A stretch of 64,000 nt of DNA from positions 709,501 through 773,500 of the forward strand of contig NZ_CP150496.1 of assembly GCF_038019025.1 (NCBI RefSeq), given 5' to 3'. Positions 1-9,133 of the stretch are shown one piece after another. The notes beneath the pieces were generated by a model. That model was not told the origin of the DNA. It saw only the letters and a program-made list of their open reading frames with translations, and made no database searches. The DNA comes from Polaribacter marinaquae (GTDB taxonomy: Bacteria > Bacteroidota > Bacteroidia > Flavobacteriales > Flavobacteriaceae). Position 1 is the first letter of the stretch, and each line of letters opens with the position of its first letter. Both the position numbers and the translations under genes were made by a program.

Positions 1-749
1 TCATTTACTTTATAACCTAACTTTACTAAAGCGTTTTTAGAATAAAATGCATCGGTTTCAAAAGCAGTATTTGTGTTACTTTTTGCTGATGAAATGCCGT
101 TAACTCCTGTTAAACTAAAAGATCCTAAAAAATTAATTTTACCTAAAGTACCGTTAACATTTAGGTTTTGGTTTCTATCAGACAAACTTCCATTAGAAGA
201 ATTTGCAGTATTATTAGTACCTAAACTTGTTTCAAAAGAACCAGAAACTTTGTCTGTAGAAGCCTTTTTTAAGGTAATACTAATTACCGCCGTTGCAGCA
301 CCAGAACCATATAATGTAGATGATGCACCTTTTAAAACCTCGATACTTTCTATTTGATTAACCGCTAATAAACGTAAATCAAATTCTTGATTAATTGCAG
401 ATTGATCTGTAACTGGTACTCCGTCAATTAAAACTAAAACTTGTCTAGCTCTACCACCTCTAATATTAATACTTCTAGGTTCTGATGGATTTGTATTTAC
501 TCCCTTTACATCAATACCAGCTAGGTTATTTAAAATTTCTACAACCGTTTTTCCTGAATTCTGAAGCAACATTTCTTGGGTAATTTTATGAATTACCTTA
601 CCAGTATTTTCTTTTTTTAAATTAAATTTAGTTGCAGTAACTACAACCTCTTTTAAAGTTTCTACATTTTCTTTTTGTTTTTGAGCAAAAAGATTTGTGC
701 TGACAAAACTACATGCCAACGCACCAACAATAATAAATTGTTTTTTCAT
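1..749 (-). CDS. TonB-dependent receptor, BtuB-like (N-terminal part, runs off left edge)
   Basis: Outer-membrane receptor, probably for cobalamin. Only the first ~249 codons lie in the window; the frame is open to base 1. The product starts MKKQFIIVGALACSFVS with a signal peptide ending near LFAQ, followed by a plug domain with VLVLIDGVPV, a GGRARQ segment and the IESIEVLKGASSTLYGSGA motif typical of TonB receptors. Its 5' leader carries a cobalamin riboswitch, which is the main reason for calling it a B12 receptor rather than another TonB substrate. A divergent substrate-binding lipoprotein at 1088 fits the same uptake route. TonB-receptor family very confident; substrate inferred from the riboswitch. 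Confidence 0.9.
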   Translation of the reverse strand, partial: MKKQFIIVGALACSFVSTNLFAQKQKENVETLKEVVVTATKFNLKKENTGKVIHKITQEMLLQNSGKTVVEILNNLAGIDVKGVNTNPSEPRSINIRGGRARQVLVLIDGVPVTDQSAINQEFDLRLLAVNQIESIEVLKGASSTLYGSGAATAVISITLKKASTDKVSGSFETSLGTNNTANSSNGSLSDRNQNLNVNGTLGKINFLGSFSLTGVNGISSAKSNTNTAFETDAFYSKNALVKLGYKVN

Positions 750-837
750 TTCTAATAAATTTGATTTACAATAAATCAGGTAAATTTTGTGTACGAAAAT
801 AGATTAGTACATAAACTTTTATCCCGAAAGTTTTTTT

Positions 838-1005
838 AACTCGTGATAATGGCAGGTTTCCTGACTTGCGTCTTGTAACAAACCTTCCCAACAAAAAAAT
901 GTCAGTGGTAAAAGAATAGTTACAAGCTTTGTAGCTTACAGTTGCGGGAACAGTTCTAGATTTTAACTAGATTCCCTTTTAATTTGATGCAAACCAATTT
1001 TTACA
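838..1005 (-). ncRNA. Cobalamin (AdoCbl-type) riboswitch
   Basis: On the minus strand the leader reads GGTTTGCATCAAATTAAAAG followed by GGAATC, later CCCGCAACTG, an ACCACTG box, and finally AGTCAGGAAACCTGCC. These are the conserved core segments of cobalamin riboswitches in the right order. It lies 90 bases upstream of the BtuB-like start and is transcribed with it. Downstream, ACTTTCGGGATAAAAGT (around 818-834) can form a hairpin that may be part of the expression platform or the kissing-loop partner. Known effect of the family: B12 binding represses translation or transcription of the receptor gene. Boundaries are approximate. Confidence 0.92.
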
Positions 1006-1023
1006 TCAAAACCAAAATCGGCA

Positions 1024-1031
1024 CAAATGTA
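1024..1031 (-). promoter_or_regulatory. -7 element of the btuB-like promoter
   Basis: TACATTTG on the minus strand matches the Bacteroidetes -7 consensus TAnnTTTG and lies about 20 bases upstream of the riboswitch 5' boundary, so transcription would start just before the aptamer. I see no convincing -33 TTG. Confidence 0.55.
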
Positions 1032-1087
1032 GACTATAAATTGATATTAGAAAACATTTTTGTAATCTTGTCTTAAAATTAATTTTC

Positions 1088-2227
1088 ATGAATAATAATT
1101 TCTCAAAAATATTACTTGTCACTTTTTTATCAATAATTGTATCATGTCAAAAAAACAACAAAGAAGTTGATAAAAATTATAGCCTAAAAAGTAAGATTAA
1201 ATACGCTAAAGGTTTTGACATTATTAATGAAAATGGGTCAAAAAAATTAATTATTAAAACAGCATATCAAAACTCTAATAACGTTTTTAAATATATTATA
1301 AGAAACAAGCAAAACAAAAAAACGATAACCACAAATGGAACTGTAATCTCTACACCAATTCGAAAAATTGTAGTTACCTCTACAACTCATATACCAATGG
1401 TTGAGTTATTAAATGAAGAAACATCTATTGTAGGCTTTCCTTATTCAAAATATATTTCTTCAAAAAAAACAAGAAAATTAATTGAAGAAAATAAAATTAT
1501 AGAGATTGGAAAAGAAAGTTCTTTAAATACAGAAATACTCCTTAATCTTCAACCAGAACTAGTAGTTGGTTATAGTGTTTCTAGTGCTGATAAAAGCCTA
1601 ACAACCATAAAAAAAGCAGGTATAAATGTTATTTACAATGGTGATTGGCTAGAAGAAACTCCGTTAGGAAGAGCAGAATGGATTAAATTTTTTGGGGTTT
1701 TATTTGATAAAGAAAAAGAGGCTGACAGTATTTTTAATAGCATCGAAAAAAATTATTTAAATGCAAAAAAAATTGCTTTATCAGCAAAAAGCAAACCTAC
1801 TGTTTTGTCTGGTGCAATTATGAGTAAAGATATTTGGAATTTACCAGCTGGAGAAAGTTACGTTGCACAATTTTTAAGAGATGCAAATTTAAATTACTTA
1901 TGGCAAGACACAAAAGGTAAAGGGAGTTTGTCCTTAAGTTTCGAGAGTGTTTTTGATAAAGGTCAAAGTGCAAATTATTGGATAGCTCCTGGTTATTTTA
2001 CTTCGAAAGATCAACTTTTAAAAAGTAATAAACTTTATGCGAAGTTTAATGCTTATCAGCAAGGTAAAATTTTTACTCCAACAATAAAAAAAGGAAAAAC
2101 AGGTGGTGTAATTTATTATGAACTTGCAGGTACAAGACCAGACTTGGTGTTAAAAGATCTTATAAAAATCTGTAATCCGGAATTGCTACCAGATTATAAA
2201 TTAGCTTTTTTTGAAGAAATGCCATAA
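1088..2227 (+). CDS. ABC transporter substrate-binding lipoprotein (BtuF/FecB-like)
   Basis: Predicted periplasmic-face lipoprotein that binds cobalamin or a siderophore/heme-type chelate and hands it to an ABC importer. The 379-residue product has a signal peptide with lipobox IVSC (Cys20), then the class III binding-protein fold. Characteristic segments are RKIVVTSTTHIPMVELL, EIGKESSLNTEILLNLQPEL, and a mid-protein KKAGINVIYNGDWLEETPLG where family members carry ligand-contact residues. It is divergent from the riboswitch-controlled BtuB-like gene, which suggests B12 or another corrinoid as ligand, but no riboswitch lies on this strand. No permease or ATPase gene is next to it. Family confident; ligand inferred. 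Confidence 0.87.
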   Translation: MNNNFSKILLVTFLSIIVSCQKNNKEVDKNYSLKSKIKYAKGFDIINENGSKKLIIKTAYQNSNNVFKYIIRNKQNKKTITTNGTVISTPIRKIVVTSTTHIPMVELLNEETSIVGFPYSKYISSKKTRKLIEENKIIEIGKESSLNTEILLNLQPELVVGYSVSSADKSLTTIKKAGINVIYNGDWLEETPLGRAEWIKFFGVLFDKEKEADSIFNSIEKNYLNAKKIALSAKSKPTVLSGAIMSKDIWNLPAGESYVAQFLRDANLNYLWQDTKGKGSLSLSFESVFDKGQSANYWIAPGYFTSKDQLLKSNKLYAKFNAYQQGKIFTPTIKKGKTGGVIYYELAGTRPDLVLKDLIKICNPELLPDYKLAFFEEMP

Positions 2228-2229
2228 AA

Positions 2230-2264
2230 AATAAAGCCTTTAATTTAAAATTAAAGGCTTTATT
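2230..2264 (+). terminator. Intrinsic terminator after the binding-protein gene
   Basis: A perfect 17-base inverted repeat with a single-base loop: 2230-2246 pairs with 2248-2264. It begins three bases after the stop codon. The A/T-rich outer stem lets it act on either strand. Confidence 0.8.
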
Positions 2265-2348
2265 AATAAAGACTGGGGGAATGCTTTTCTTATAGTTCAA
2301 ATTTAGACAAAAAGTCAGTAATTATTAAAAAAAACAAGGGTGTTTTAT

Positions 2349-2381
2349 GGGTAGTCGACGGGTAGTAAACGGGTAGTAAAT
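2349..2381. repeat. Three tandem 11-base repeats (GGGTAGTNNAC)
   Basis: GGGTAGTCGAC, GGGTAGTAAAC and GGGTAGTAAAT stand in direct succession in otherwise A/T-rich DNA, between the terminator at 2230 and the 3' end of the LuxR-type gene. The one-helical-turn period suggests a protein-binding array; the function is unknown. Confidence 0.6.
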
Positions 2382-2399
2382 CGATGTAAACCTTTGTTT

Positions 2400-3719
2400 T
2401 TACTGGTTTTTATCAATTGTCAGCACCTCTTTCCTACTTTTTATATTTAGTTTCCCGTAAATATTTTTTACATGAAACTTTACCGTATTAATAGATACAT
2501 TTACCTCTAAAGCAATTTCTTTATTAGACTTACCAATTACAATTAAATCGAAAACCTCTCTTTCTCTAATACTTAAATTCTCTATATCTTTAATTTTAGA
2601 TTCTTTGTCTATATTACTCGTTAATAAATCTATCTCTTTATTAAAATTAATTATTTCGTTCTTCATGTAAGAATTTCTTTTTCTTAATGTCTTTTCTCTA
2701 TATACAACTGCAAAAGATAAAGTAACAACTTGCACAAGGCCTCCAATTTTCATATTGAAAGGGGCATTGTCAAAAAATGAAATTCCGAAATTCTTTAGGA
2801 CTGTAAAATTAATTCCATTAAATAATATAATAACAAATGCAATTGTAAATAACTTAATGTGCGCACTCTTATTAATTAAAAGTACACTTACAATCCAATA
2901 GGTTAAAAACAAAAGAAAAGTTAATATATTTAAAATAACAAACAATTCTGATTTTCTAAAGAAATAGAATAGTACTACAAACAAAAATATATTGACTATA
3001 ATAATATGTGAATATTTTTTTAACCCAGGATAATAATTATCAACTAATAAAAAGTTATGAGCAAACTTAAAAGAGAAAAAACCAAGAAAAAAATAATTGA
3101 ATAAAATTAAATTATCAATAATAGTATTATTAAAATTAAAAAAGTTAAAAATACCATCTGATGCCAAAAAGGCAAATACTAAACTCATTAGTAAAAAACA
3201 GTGATGAATAAAAGAGTTATCTTTAAAGAAAAAATAATAAACAATACTAAAAACAATAATTAAAAAAGCAGCACCATAATAAAAACTGTTAATTAAAATT
3301 TGGACACTTTCATCAAAATGATACTCTTCTTCTAATTTTAACTCGACCGGATAATATGCACTATACTCTGAACTAACTTTTATAAAAACAGGATAATCTC
3401 TTTGTATTTTATATGAAGTAAATCTAGAATTTTTTATTTTTTCTAATGGCCTTCTATTTTGATATGCTATAGAGTTGTTAGCTCTGTAATTTTTTATTCT
3501 AAAAATATAATCCTCTTTAGAATTAGATGCTGGTATTTTAAACCAATAAATAGCGTCTGATTGTTTTTCTAAAATATTATACTCTAACAAATTAAAAGTT
3601 TTATCTTCTATATCTAAAACTTCTAAATTGGCTTCAAAATCTTTATAATAGTATATTTCTGACTGAGAAAGGGCAGTAAAAGTAAAAAAGATAAATACTA
3701 GTATAAGCTTATTTTTCAT
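2400..3719 (-). CDS. Membrane-embedded LuxR-family regulator (7TM receptor + HTH)
   Basis: The 439-residue product has a signal peptide (1-19), an extracytoplasmic sensory region (about 20-140) resembling 7TMR-DISM extracellular domains, six to seven hydrophobic segments (about 143-345), a short coiled linker (350-372) and a C-terminal LuxR/GerE helix-turn-helix (about 377-435) with LSIREREVFDLI, GKSNKEIA and SINTVKFHVKNIYGKL. The layout implies a one-component sensor that binds DNA while anchored in the inner membrane; there is no histidine kinase or receiver domain. It stands alone, with its promoter in the 176-base gap before parC. Three 11-base repeats lie just past its stop. Ligand and target genes are unknown. 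Confidence 0.85.
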   Translation of the reverse strand: MKNKLILVFIFFTFTALSQSEIYYYKDFEANLEVLDIEDKTFNLLEYNILEKQSDAIYWFKIPASNSKEDYIFRIKNYRANNSIAYQNRRPLEKIKNSRFTSYKIQRDYPVFIKVSSEYSAYYPVELKLEEEYHFDESVQILINSFYYGAAFLIIVFSIVYYFFFKDNSFIHHCFLLMSLVFAFLASDGIFNFFNFNNTIIDNLILFNYFFLGFFSFKFAHNFLLVDNYYPGLKKYSHIIIVNIFLFVVLFYFFRKSELFVILNILTFLLFLTYWIVSVLLINKSAHIKLFTIAFVIILFNGINFTVLKNFGISFFDNAPFNMKIGGLVQVVTLSFAVVYREKTLRKRNSYMKNEIINFNKEIDLLTSNIDKESKIKDIENLSIREREVFDLIVIGKSNKEIALEVNVSINTVKFHVKNIYGKLNIKSRKEVLTIDKNQ

Positions 3720-3895
3720 GGCTACTTTTCTAAATCTTTAAAAATTGAATGTAAAAGAAATTATTTTCCACAGAAAAACCTAAAAATGAATTTATTGAAA
3801 TCTTTTACATTACCTAAGGTACAATTTTAAATTTATCTTAACATTATATAGTTAATATTTCATTTTTTTTAACTTAATATTAAGATATTGCCTTA

Positions 3896-6637
3896 TTAAA
3901 ATAATTTTGTTTGATTCTCATCATCTCTCTTCTTTTCTTCAGCCTTTTTTTTCGCTATCGATTTTTGCAAAGCTATTTTTGCTTTTTCTTCTGCAGAAAG
4001 TTCCTCTAAAATTGGCTTTTTTGTTTCAGGTACTGGTACATCAATTGGTAATTTGTCATCTACTGCCTCTTCATTTTCTTGATCTGAACCGCTACTTTCA
4101 ACCTCTTCCTCTTCTACTTCATATGGTAAAGATTCTAAAAGATTTACATTTTTAATCTTATCTGTAGTTAACTGGTTTCCTTGCGCTTTGATTCCTTTTA
4201 CAGCTATAAACTCTTCAAAATTAACTTCTTCATTATCTAAACTCCTTTTAGAAAACTGAATTTCTGCTACAGGTCTGTAATCTGTTGCTACAATTTCTAG
4301 TTGAGACTTTGCATGTTCTGAAATAAAAACCTCTTCCTTGTCAACTGATTCAATTAAAAATCGTTTTACATAATAACGTTCTTTTTCACCATCAAAATAA
4401 ATAGCAGAAATTGGTTTTTTAGGTTGCCATTTTTCTAAAACGATCATATCGTCTTCAAAATGCATTGTTAAATCTGGCTTTACAGCTTTTGCTTTACCAG
4501 ATTGTGTTATAATTAGCAATTTATCTTCTGCTCTAAACTCACCTAAAAGCTCTCCTCTTTCGTCGACATTTAAACGTTGCACTGTATCATCAAACCAAAT
4601 TTTTCGTGGTTTTAGTGTAGAAACTCCTTCCGATTTAAAATCAATAGATTTAATTGAATACTTTGTAATTCTATTTCCTCTTACTGATCTACCTTTTACT
4701 GCTAAATCTGCAAAATCTATATCCCATTTTAATTTCTTAACACTTCCAACAGAACGCAAATTAACTGTTACAACTTCTGCTTCTCCGTTAGGATTTGCAG
4801 TAAAATAATGCACAATAGAACCTTTATTTCCGTTTGTTAAATCGTACTCTTTATCTCTTGTAACAGAAGTTACGTTAAAACGTTTCATGTAAGATGGTCC
4901 TCTTGCACCATCTCTGTACATAAAATTATAAACAGTTCTTTTATCTTTCTTTTTAAAGACAGCTACGTGTATAACATCTTTACCAACAAAGGTTTTAGAA
5001 TCTACTTTTGTTACCATCATTTTACCATCTTTTCTAAAGATAATAATATCATCTATATCAGAACAATCTGTTACAAATTCGTCTCTTTTTAATGAAGTAC
5101 CAATAAAACCTTCTGCTCTATTTACATAAAGTTTGGCATTATTCATTGCAACTTTAGAGGCCACAATATCATCAAATATTCTAATCTCTGTTTTTCGTTC
5201 TTTTCCTTTACCGTAAGTATCTTTTAAACGCTTAAAGTAAGTAACTGCAAACTCAATTAAATTATCTAAATGCCCTTTTACCTCTGCAATCTTTTCTTCT
5301 AAACTTTCTATAAATTGCTTCGCCTTGTCAATATCGAATTTTGATATTTTCTTAATACGAATTTCTGTTAAACGCGTAATATCTTCTACAGTAATTGCTC
5401 TTTTTAAATGTTTTATGTGTGGTTGTAAACCTTTATCAATTGCTTCTATTACACCGTCCCAAGTTTCTTCTTCTTCTATATCTCTATAAATTCTATTTTC
5501 AATAAAAATTCTTTCTAAAGATGAAAAATGCCACTGCTCTTCTAATTCGTTTAACTGAATTTCTAATTCTTTTTTAAGCAATTCTACCGTTAAATCTGTA
5601 GAGTGCTTTAACATTTCTGATACACCTGCAAATACTGGTTTATTATCTTGAATTGTACAAGCTAACGGAGAAATAGATGTTTCACAATTTGTAAAAGCGT
5701 ACAACGCATCTATAGATTTATCTGGCGATACGTTGGGTGGTAAATGCACTAAAATTTCTACTTCTGCAGCTGTATTATCTTCTATCTTCTTTATCTTAAT
5801 TTTACCTTTATCATTGGCTTTTAAAATACTATCAATTAAAGATGTTGTAGTTGTAGAAAAAGGTATTTCTGAAATTACCAAAGTCTTTTTATCTAACTGA
5901 GAAATTTTTGCTCTAACACGTACTTTTCCACCACGCTTACCATCATTATAATTGGTAAAATCTGCAATTCCGCCCGTTAAGAAATCTGGTACAATTTTAA
6001 AACTTCTTCCTTTTAAATATTTTATAGAAGCGTCTATTAACTCAATAAAATTATGTGGTAAAACTTTTGTTGATAATCCTACAGCAATTCCTTCTGCTCC
6101 TTGGGCTAGTAATAACGGAAATTTTACAGGTAAATCTATCGGTTCTTTTCTTCGTCCATCATAAGACAACTTCCATTCTGTTGTCTTCGGATTAAACACA
6201 ACGTCTAACGCAAATTTAGATAAACGAGCTTCTATATAACGAGAAGCTGCTGCACGGTCGCCGGTTAAAATATTACCCCAGTTACCTTGCATATCGATTA
6301 GTAATTCTTTCTGACCAATTTGCACCATCGCATCTGCAATACTTGCGTCTCCATGCGGATGATACTGCATTGTATGACCAACAATATTTGCTACTTTATT
6401 GTAACGTCCATCGTCTAAATCTTTCATAGAATGCATAATTCTACGTTGCACTGGTTTTAAACCGTCTTCTAAAGAAGGTACGGCTCTTTCTAAAATTACA
6501 TACGAAGCATAATCAAGAAACCATTCTTTGTACATTCCTGTAACCTTAGTTATGGTTTCTTCTTGAGGCGAATCTAATTGTTCTCCTTCATTTGTTAATT
6601 CTTCTTCGTGTTCGTTTTCGTTTATTTCTTCACTCAT
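3896..6637 (-). CDS. parC: Topoisomerase IV / gyrase subunit A (ParC-like)
   Basis: Breakage-reunion subunit of a type IIA topoisomerase that decatenates or relaxes DNA together with the ParE-like subunit encoded upstream. The 913-residue product has an acidic N-terminus, the conserved QRRIMHSM and YHPHGDASIADAM segment (93-104, the quinolone-resistance region), and AAASRYIEAR with catalytic Tyr134. A coiled-coil tower and a C-terminal beta-propeller-type region follow, ending in a highly charged Glu/Lys-rich tail. The pairing with a 619-residue ParE type (without the GyrB insert) argues for topoisomerase IV rather than gyrase. A -7 element at 6751-6758 and a possible 23-codon leader ORF precede it. 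Confidence 0.93.
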   Translation of the reverse strand: MSEEINENEHEEELTNEGEQLDSPQEETITKVTGMYKEWFLDYASYVILERAVPSLEDGLKPVQRRIMHSMKDLDDGRYNKVANIVGHTMQYHPHGDASIADAMVQIGQKELLIDMQGNWGNILTGDRAAASRYIEARLSKFALDVVFNPKTTEWKLSYDGRRKEPIDLPVKFPLLLAQGAEGIAVGLSTKVLPHNFIELIDASIKYLKGRSFKIVPDFLTGGIADFTNYNDGKRGGKVRVRAKISQLDKKTLVISEIPFSTTTTSLIDSILKANDKGKIKIKKIEDNTAAEVEILVHLPPNVSPDKSIDALYAFTNCETSISPLACTIQDNKPVFAGVSEMLKHSTDLTVELLKKELEIQLNELEEQWHFSSLERIFIENRIYRDIEEEETWDGVIEAIDKGLQPHIKHLKRAITVEDITRLTEIRIKKISKFDIDKAKQFIESLEEKIAEVKGHLDNLIEFAVTYFKRLKDTYGKGKERKTEIRIFDDIVASKVAMNNAKLYVNRAEGFIGTSLKRDEFVTDCSDIDDIIIFRKDGKMMVTKVDSKTFVGKDVIHVAVFKKKDKRTVYNFMYRDGARGPSYMKRFNVTSVTRDKEYDLTNGNKGSIVHYFTANPNGEAEVVTVNLRSVGSVKKLKWDIDFADLAVKGRSVRGNRITKYSIKSIDFKSEGVSTLKPRKIWFDDTVQRLNVDERGELLGEFRAEDKLLIITQSGKAKAVKPDLTMHFEDDMIVLEKWQPKKPISAIYFDGEKERYYVKRFLIESVDKEEVFISEHAKSQLEIVATDYRPVAEIQFSKRSLDNEEVNFEEFIAVKGIKAQGNQLTTDKIKNVNLLESLPYEVEEEEVESSGSDQENEEAVDDKLPIDVPVPETKKPILEELSAEEKAKIALQKSIAKKKAEEKKRDDENQTKLF

Positions 6638-6672
6638 GTAAAAAACGTTTATTCGTTTAAGAGTCTATTTAT

Positions 6673-6744
6673 TTATTCTTTGGACGTTTTAACAGGCTTT
6701 ACGTTATATCTTTTTAGTTTTGTTCTCGATAAAAATTTGCTCAT
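6673..6744 (-). CDS. Possible 23-residue basic leader peptide upstream of parC
   Basis: An ATG lies six bases after the -7 element TAAATTTG (6751-6758), so the transcript would be leaderless or nearly so. The ORF reads MSKFLSRTKLKRYNV... and ends TSKE with TAA at 6673-6675, 36 bases before the parC ATG. The peptide is strongly basic (Lys/Arg at about one residue in three). It is too short to judge by codon use. It could be a translated leader that couples to or attenuates parC, or chance. Confidence 0.35.
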   Translation of the reverse strand: MSKFLSRTKLKRYNVKPVKTSKE

Positions 6745-6750
6745 TCTTCA

Positions 6751-6758
6751 CAAATTTA
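6751..6758 (-). promoter_or_regulatory. -7 element of a parC promoter
   Basis: TAAATTTG on the minus strand matches the Bacteroidetes -7 consensus exactly. It gives parC its own promoter in the gap after the small membrane-protein gene, in addition to any read-through from parE. Confidence 0.55.
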
Positions 6759-6860
6759 CTCGAACTGACAACTAAAAAGGATGCCACTTCAATCCTTAAC
6801 GCAAAAAATACATATTTACTAAATATCAGTTTTTTAAAAAAATAACATCTAATAAATTCT

Positions 6861-7055
6861 TTATTTCTTTTCTTTTACTCCTCTAATAATCAACTGCAAC
6901 GCTAAAGACATCATAGCTGATGATAAAATTCCTAAATAGGCAGAAGCGTTTTCTTTGTAAGATAAATCATTATAATTAACCTGTGTTATCCAGAAAATTA
7001 AAATGATTAGAAAAATTATTGAAAATATATTAAAAACTGTCTTTACTTTTTTCAT
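6861..7055 (-). CDS. Small two-helix membrane protein between parE and parC
   Basis: I do not recognise this 64-residue protein. It has one hydrophobic helix at about 8-25 (IFSIIFLIILIFWIT) and a second at about 39-58 (AYLGILSSAMMSLALQLII), with a short polar loop between and a basic C-terminus (GVKEKK). Its ATG directly follows the parE stop codon with no gap, so it is almost certainly translated as part of the parE transcript. No catalytic motif is visible. Linkage to a topoisomerase operon does not by itself show a role in DNA topology. Confidence 0.7.
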   Translation of the reverse strand: MKKVKTVFNIFSIIFLIILIFWITQVNYNDLSYKENASAYLGILSSAMMSLALQLIIRGVKEKK

Positions 7056-8915
7056 CTATGCTTCGTCTTCTACGTAATCTAATTCTACCTTTAAATTCTC
7101 AATAATAAATTTCTGTCTGTCTGGTGTATTTTTACCCATATAAAACTGCAACATTTGTTCTATAGACATTTCTTTATCTAACATCACAGGATCTAATCGA
7201 ATATCATTACCAATAAAATGTACAAATTCGTTTGGTGAAATCTCACCCAAACCTTTAAATCGAGTTATTTCTGGTTTCCCTCTTAATTTTTCAATTGCCT
7301 CTCGTTTTTCTTCATCAGAATAACAATAAAAAGTTTGTTTTTTGTTTCTTACTCTAAATAACGGAGTTTCTAGAATGAACAAATGTCCTTCTTTTATCAA
7401 TTCAGGAAAAAACTGCAAGAAAAAAGTGATCAATAATAAACGAATATGCATACCATCTACATCGGCATCGGTAGCAATTACAATATTATTATAACGCAAA
7501 TCTTCTAAACCATCTTCTATATTTAAAGCTGCTTGTAACAGATTAAATTCTTCATTTTCGTACACAATCTTTTTACTTAATCCGTAAGAGTTTAAAGGTT
7601 TTCCTTTTAGACTAAATACGGCTTGAGTATTTACATTTCTAGATTTTGTGATAGAACCCGATGCAGAATCTCCCTCTGTAATAAATAGTGTTGTTTCTAG
7701 ATAGTTCTCTTTTTTAACATCACCTAAATGTATTCTACAATCTCTTAATTTTTTATTATGTAAACTTGCCTTTTTAGCTCTATCTTTTGCTAATTTTCGA
7801 ATACCAGATAATTCTTTACGCTCTTTTTCTGCCTGAATTATCTTTTTCTGCAGTGTTTCTGCTACATAGGCATTTTTGTGTAAAAAATTATCTAACTTGG
7901 TTTTTAGAAAATCATTAATATAAGTTCTAACGGTTGGTAAATCGCCTCCCATATCTGTAGAACCTAATTTGGTTTTTGTCTGACTTTCAAAAACAGGTTC
8001 CATTACTTTTATGGCAATCGCAGAGATAATAGATTTTCTAATATCAGAAGCTTCAAAACTTTTTCCGTAGAAGTCTCTAATAGTTTTTACAACTGCTTCT
8101 CTAAATGCCGCTTGGTGTGTACCACCTTGTGTTGTATGTTGACCGTTTACAAAAGAATGATATTCTTCTGAATATTGTGTTTTACTGTGTGTAATTGCAA
8201 CCTCTATATCATCTCCTTTTAAATGAATTATTGGATACAACATGTCCTCTTTATTATTGTTGTCTTCTAATAAATCTTTCAATCCGTTTTTAGAAAAGAA
8301 TTTTTCTCCATTAAAAATAATGGTTAAACCAGGATTTAGATATACGTAGTTCTTTAGCATTTTAGCTACATATTCATTTCTGAACTTGTAGTTTTTAAAG
8401 ATCGTTTCATCGGGTACAAATGAAACTTTGGTACCTTTTCTACGCGAAGACTCTTCTAAAAACTCTTCATTTTCTAGATTACCTTGAGAAAATTCTGCTG
8501 AAGCAGATTTTCCTTCTCTAGAAGATTCTACTCTAAAATAAGAAGAAAGTGCATTTACAGCTTTTGTACCAACACCATTTAAACCTACAGATTTCTTAAA
8601 AGCTTTCGAATCGTATTTACCACCCGTATTCATTTTAGAAACTACATCGACTACTTTTCCTAAAGGAATACCTCTACCGTAATCTCTAACAGTAACTTTA
8701 CTACCGTGAATAGAAATTTCAATGGTTTTTCCGGCACCCATTACATACTCGTCAATAGAGTTGTCTAACACTTCTTTTACAAGAATATAAATACCATCAT
8801 CTGCAGAAGAACCGTCACCTAACTTACCAATGTACATTCCGGGACGCATTCTTATATGCTCTTTCCAGTCTAAAGATCTAATATTATCTTCTGTATATTT
8901 TGTTTCTTGACTCAT
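7056..8915 (-). CDS. parE: Topoisomerase IV / gyrase subunit B (ParE-like)
   Basis: ATPase subunit of the type IIA topoisomerase completed by the ParC-like protein. The 619-residue product starts with the RPGMYIG segment, then GHKL ATPase motifs [19 protein letters not shown] and [13 protein letters not shown] transducer domain with QGGTHQAAF follows, then a Toprim domain with EGDSASGSI and DADVDGMHI, and a C-terminal RFKGLGE segment. The length is typical of ParE and lacks the GyrB insertion. It is the first gene of the parE - small membrane gene - parC cluster, with promoter sequence in the 218-base gap shared with the divergent lysA gene. Confidence 0.94.
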   Translation of the reverse strand: MSQETKYTEDNIRSLDWKEHIRMRPGMYIGKLGDGSSADDGIYILVKEVLDNSIDEYVMGAGKTIEISIHGSKVTVRDYGRGIPLGKVVDVVSKMNTGGKYDSKAFKKSVGLNGVGTKAVNALSSYFRVESSREGKSASAEFSQGNLENEEFLEESSRRKGTKVSFVPDETIFKNYKFRNEYVAKMLKNYVYLNPGLTIIFNGEKFFSKNGLKDLLEDNNNKEDMLYPIIHLKGDDIEVAITHSKTQYSEEYHSFVNGQHTTQGGTHQAAFREAVVKTIRDFYGKSFEASDIRKSIISAIAIKVMEPVFESQTKTKLGSTDMGGDLPTVRTYINDFLKTKLDNFLHKNAYVAETLQKKIIQAEKERKELSGIRKLAKDRAKKASLHNKKLRDCRIHLGDVKKENYLETTLFITEGDSASGSITKSRNVNTQAVFSLKGKPLNSYGLSKKIVYENEEFNLLQAALNIEDGLEDLRYNNIVIATDADVDGMHIRLLLITFFLQFFPELIKEGHLFILETPLFRVRNKKQTFYCYSDEEKREAIEKLRGKPEITRFKGLGEISPNEFVHFIGNDIRLDPVMLDKEMSIEQMLQFYMGKNTPDRQKFIIENLKVELDYVEDEA

Positions 8916-9104
8916 ATAATCTCTTGCTACTATTGGTTTGGCGTATCGTAAAAATAAGTTTTAAGCACTAAAAAATAAACATTTTTAGCAATTAGTTATC
9001 AACATCATTTTAACGAACTAAAACCTAAAAATAAGGGTAAAAATCACAATAAAAAACAATTTGTTGTATTTTTAAACAAAACATAATTTATTAAACAATT
9101 TATT

Positions 9105-9112
9105 TACTTTTG
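9105..9112 (+). promoter_or_regulatory. -7 element of the lysA promoter
   Basis: TACTTTTG matches TAnnTTTG and ends 21 bases before the lysA TTG start, in the divergent region between parE and lysA. Confidence 0.55.
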
Positions 9113-9133
9113 ACACTCTAAAATTATTTAAAA

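Noticed and set aside
73..357. Plus-strand ORF of 94 codons at the left edge
   Set aside because: It is antisense to the TonB-receptor plug domain, whose frame is open with clear family motifs.
2349..2381. CRISPR or telomere-like repeat
   Set aside because: Only three 11-base units without spacers; too short for either.
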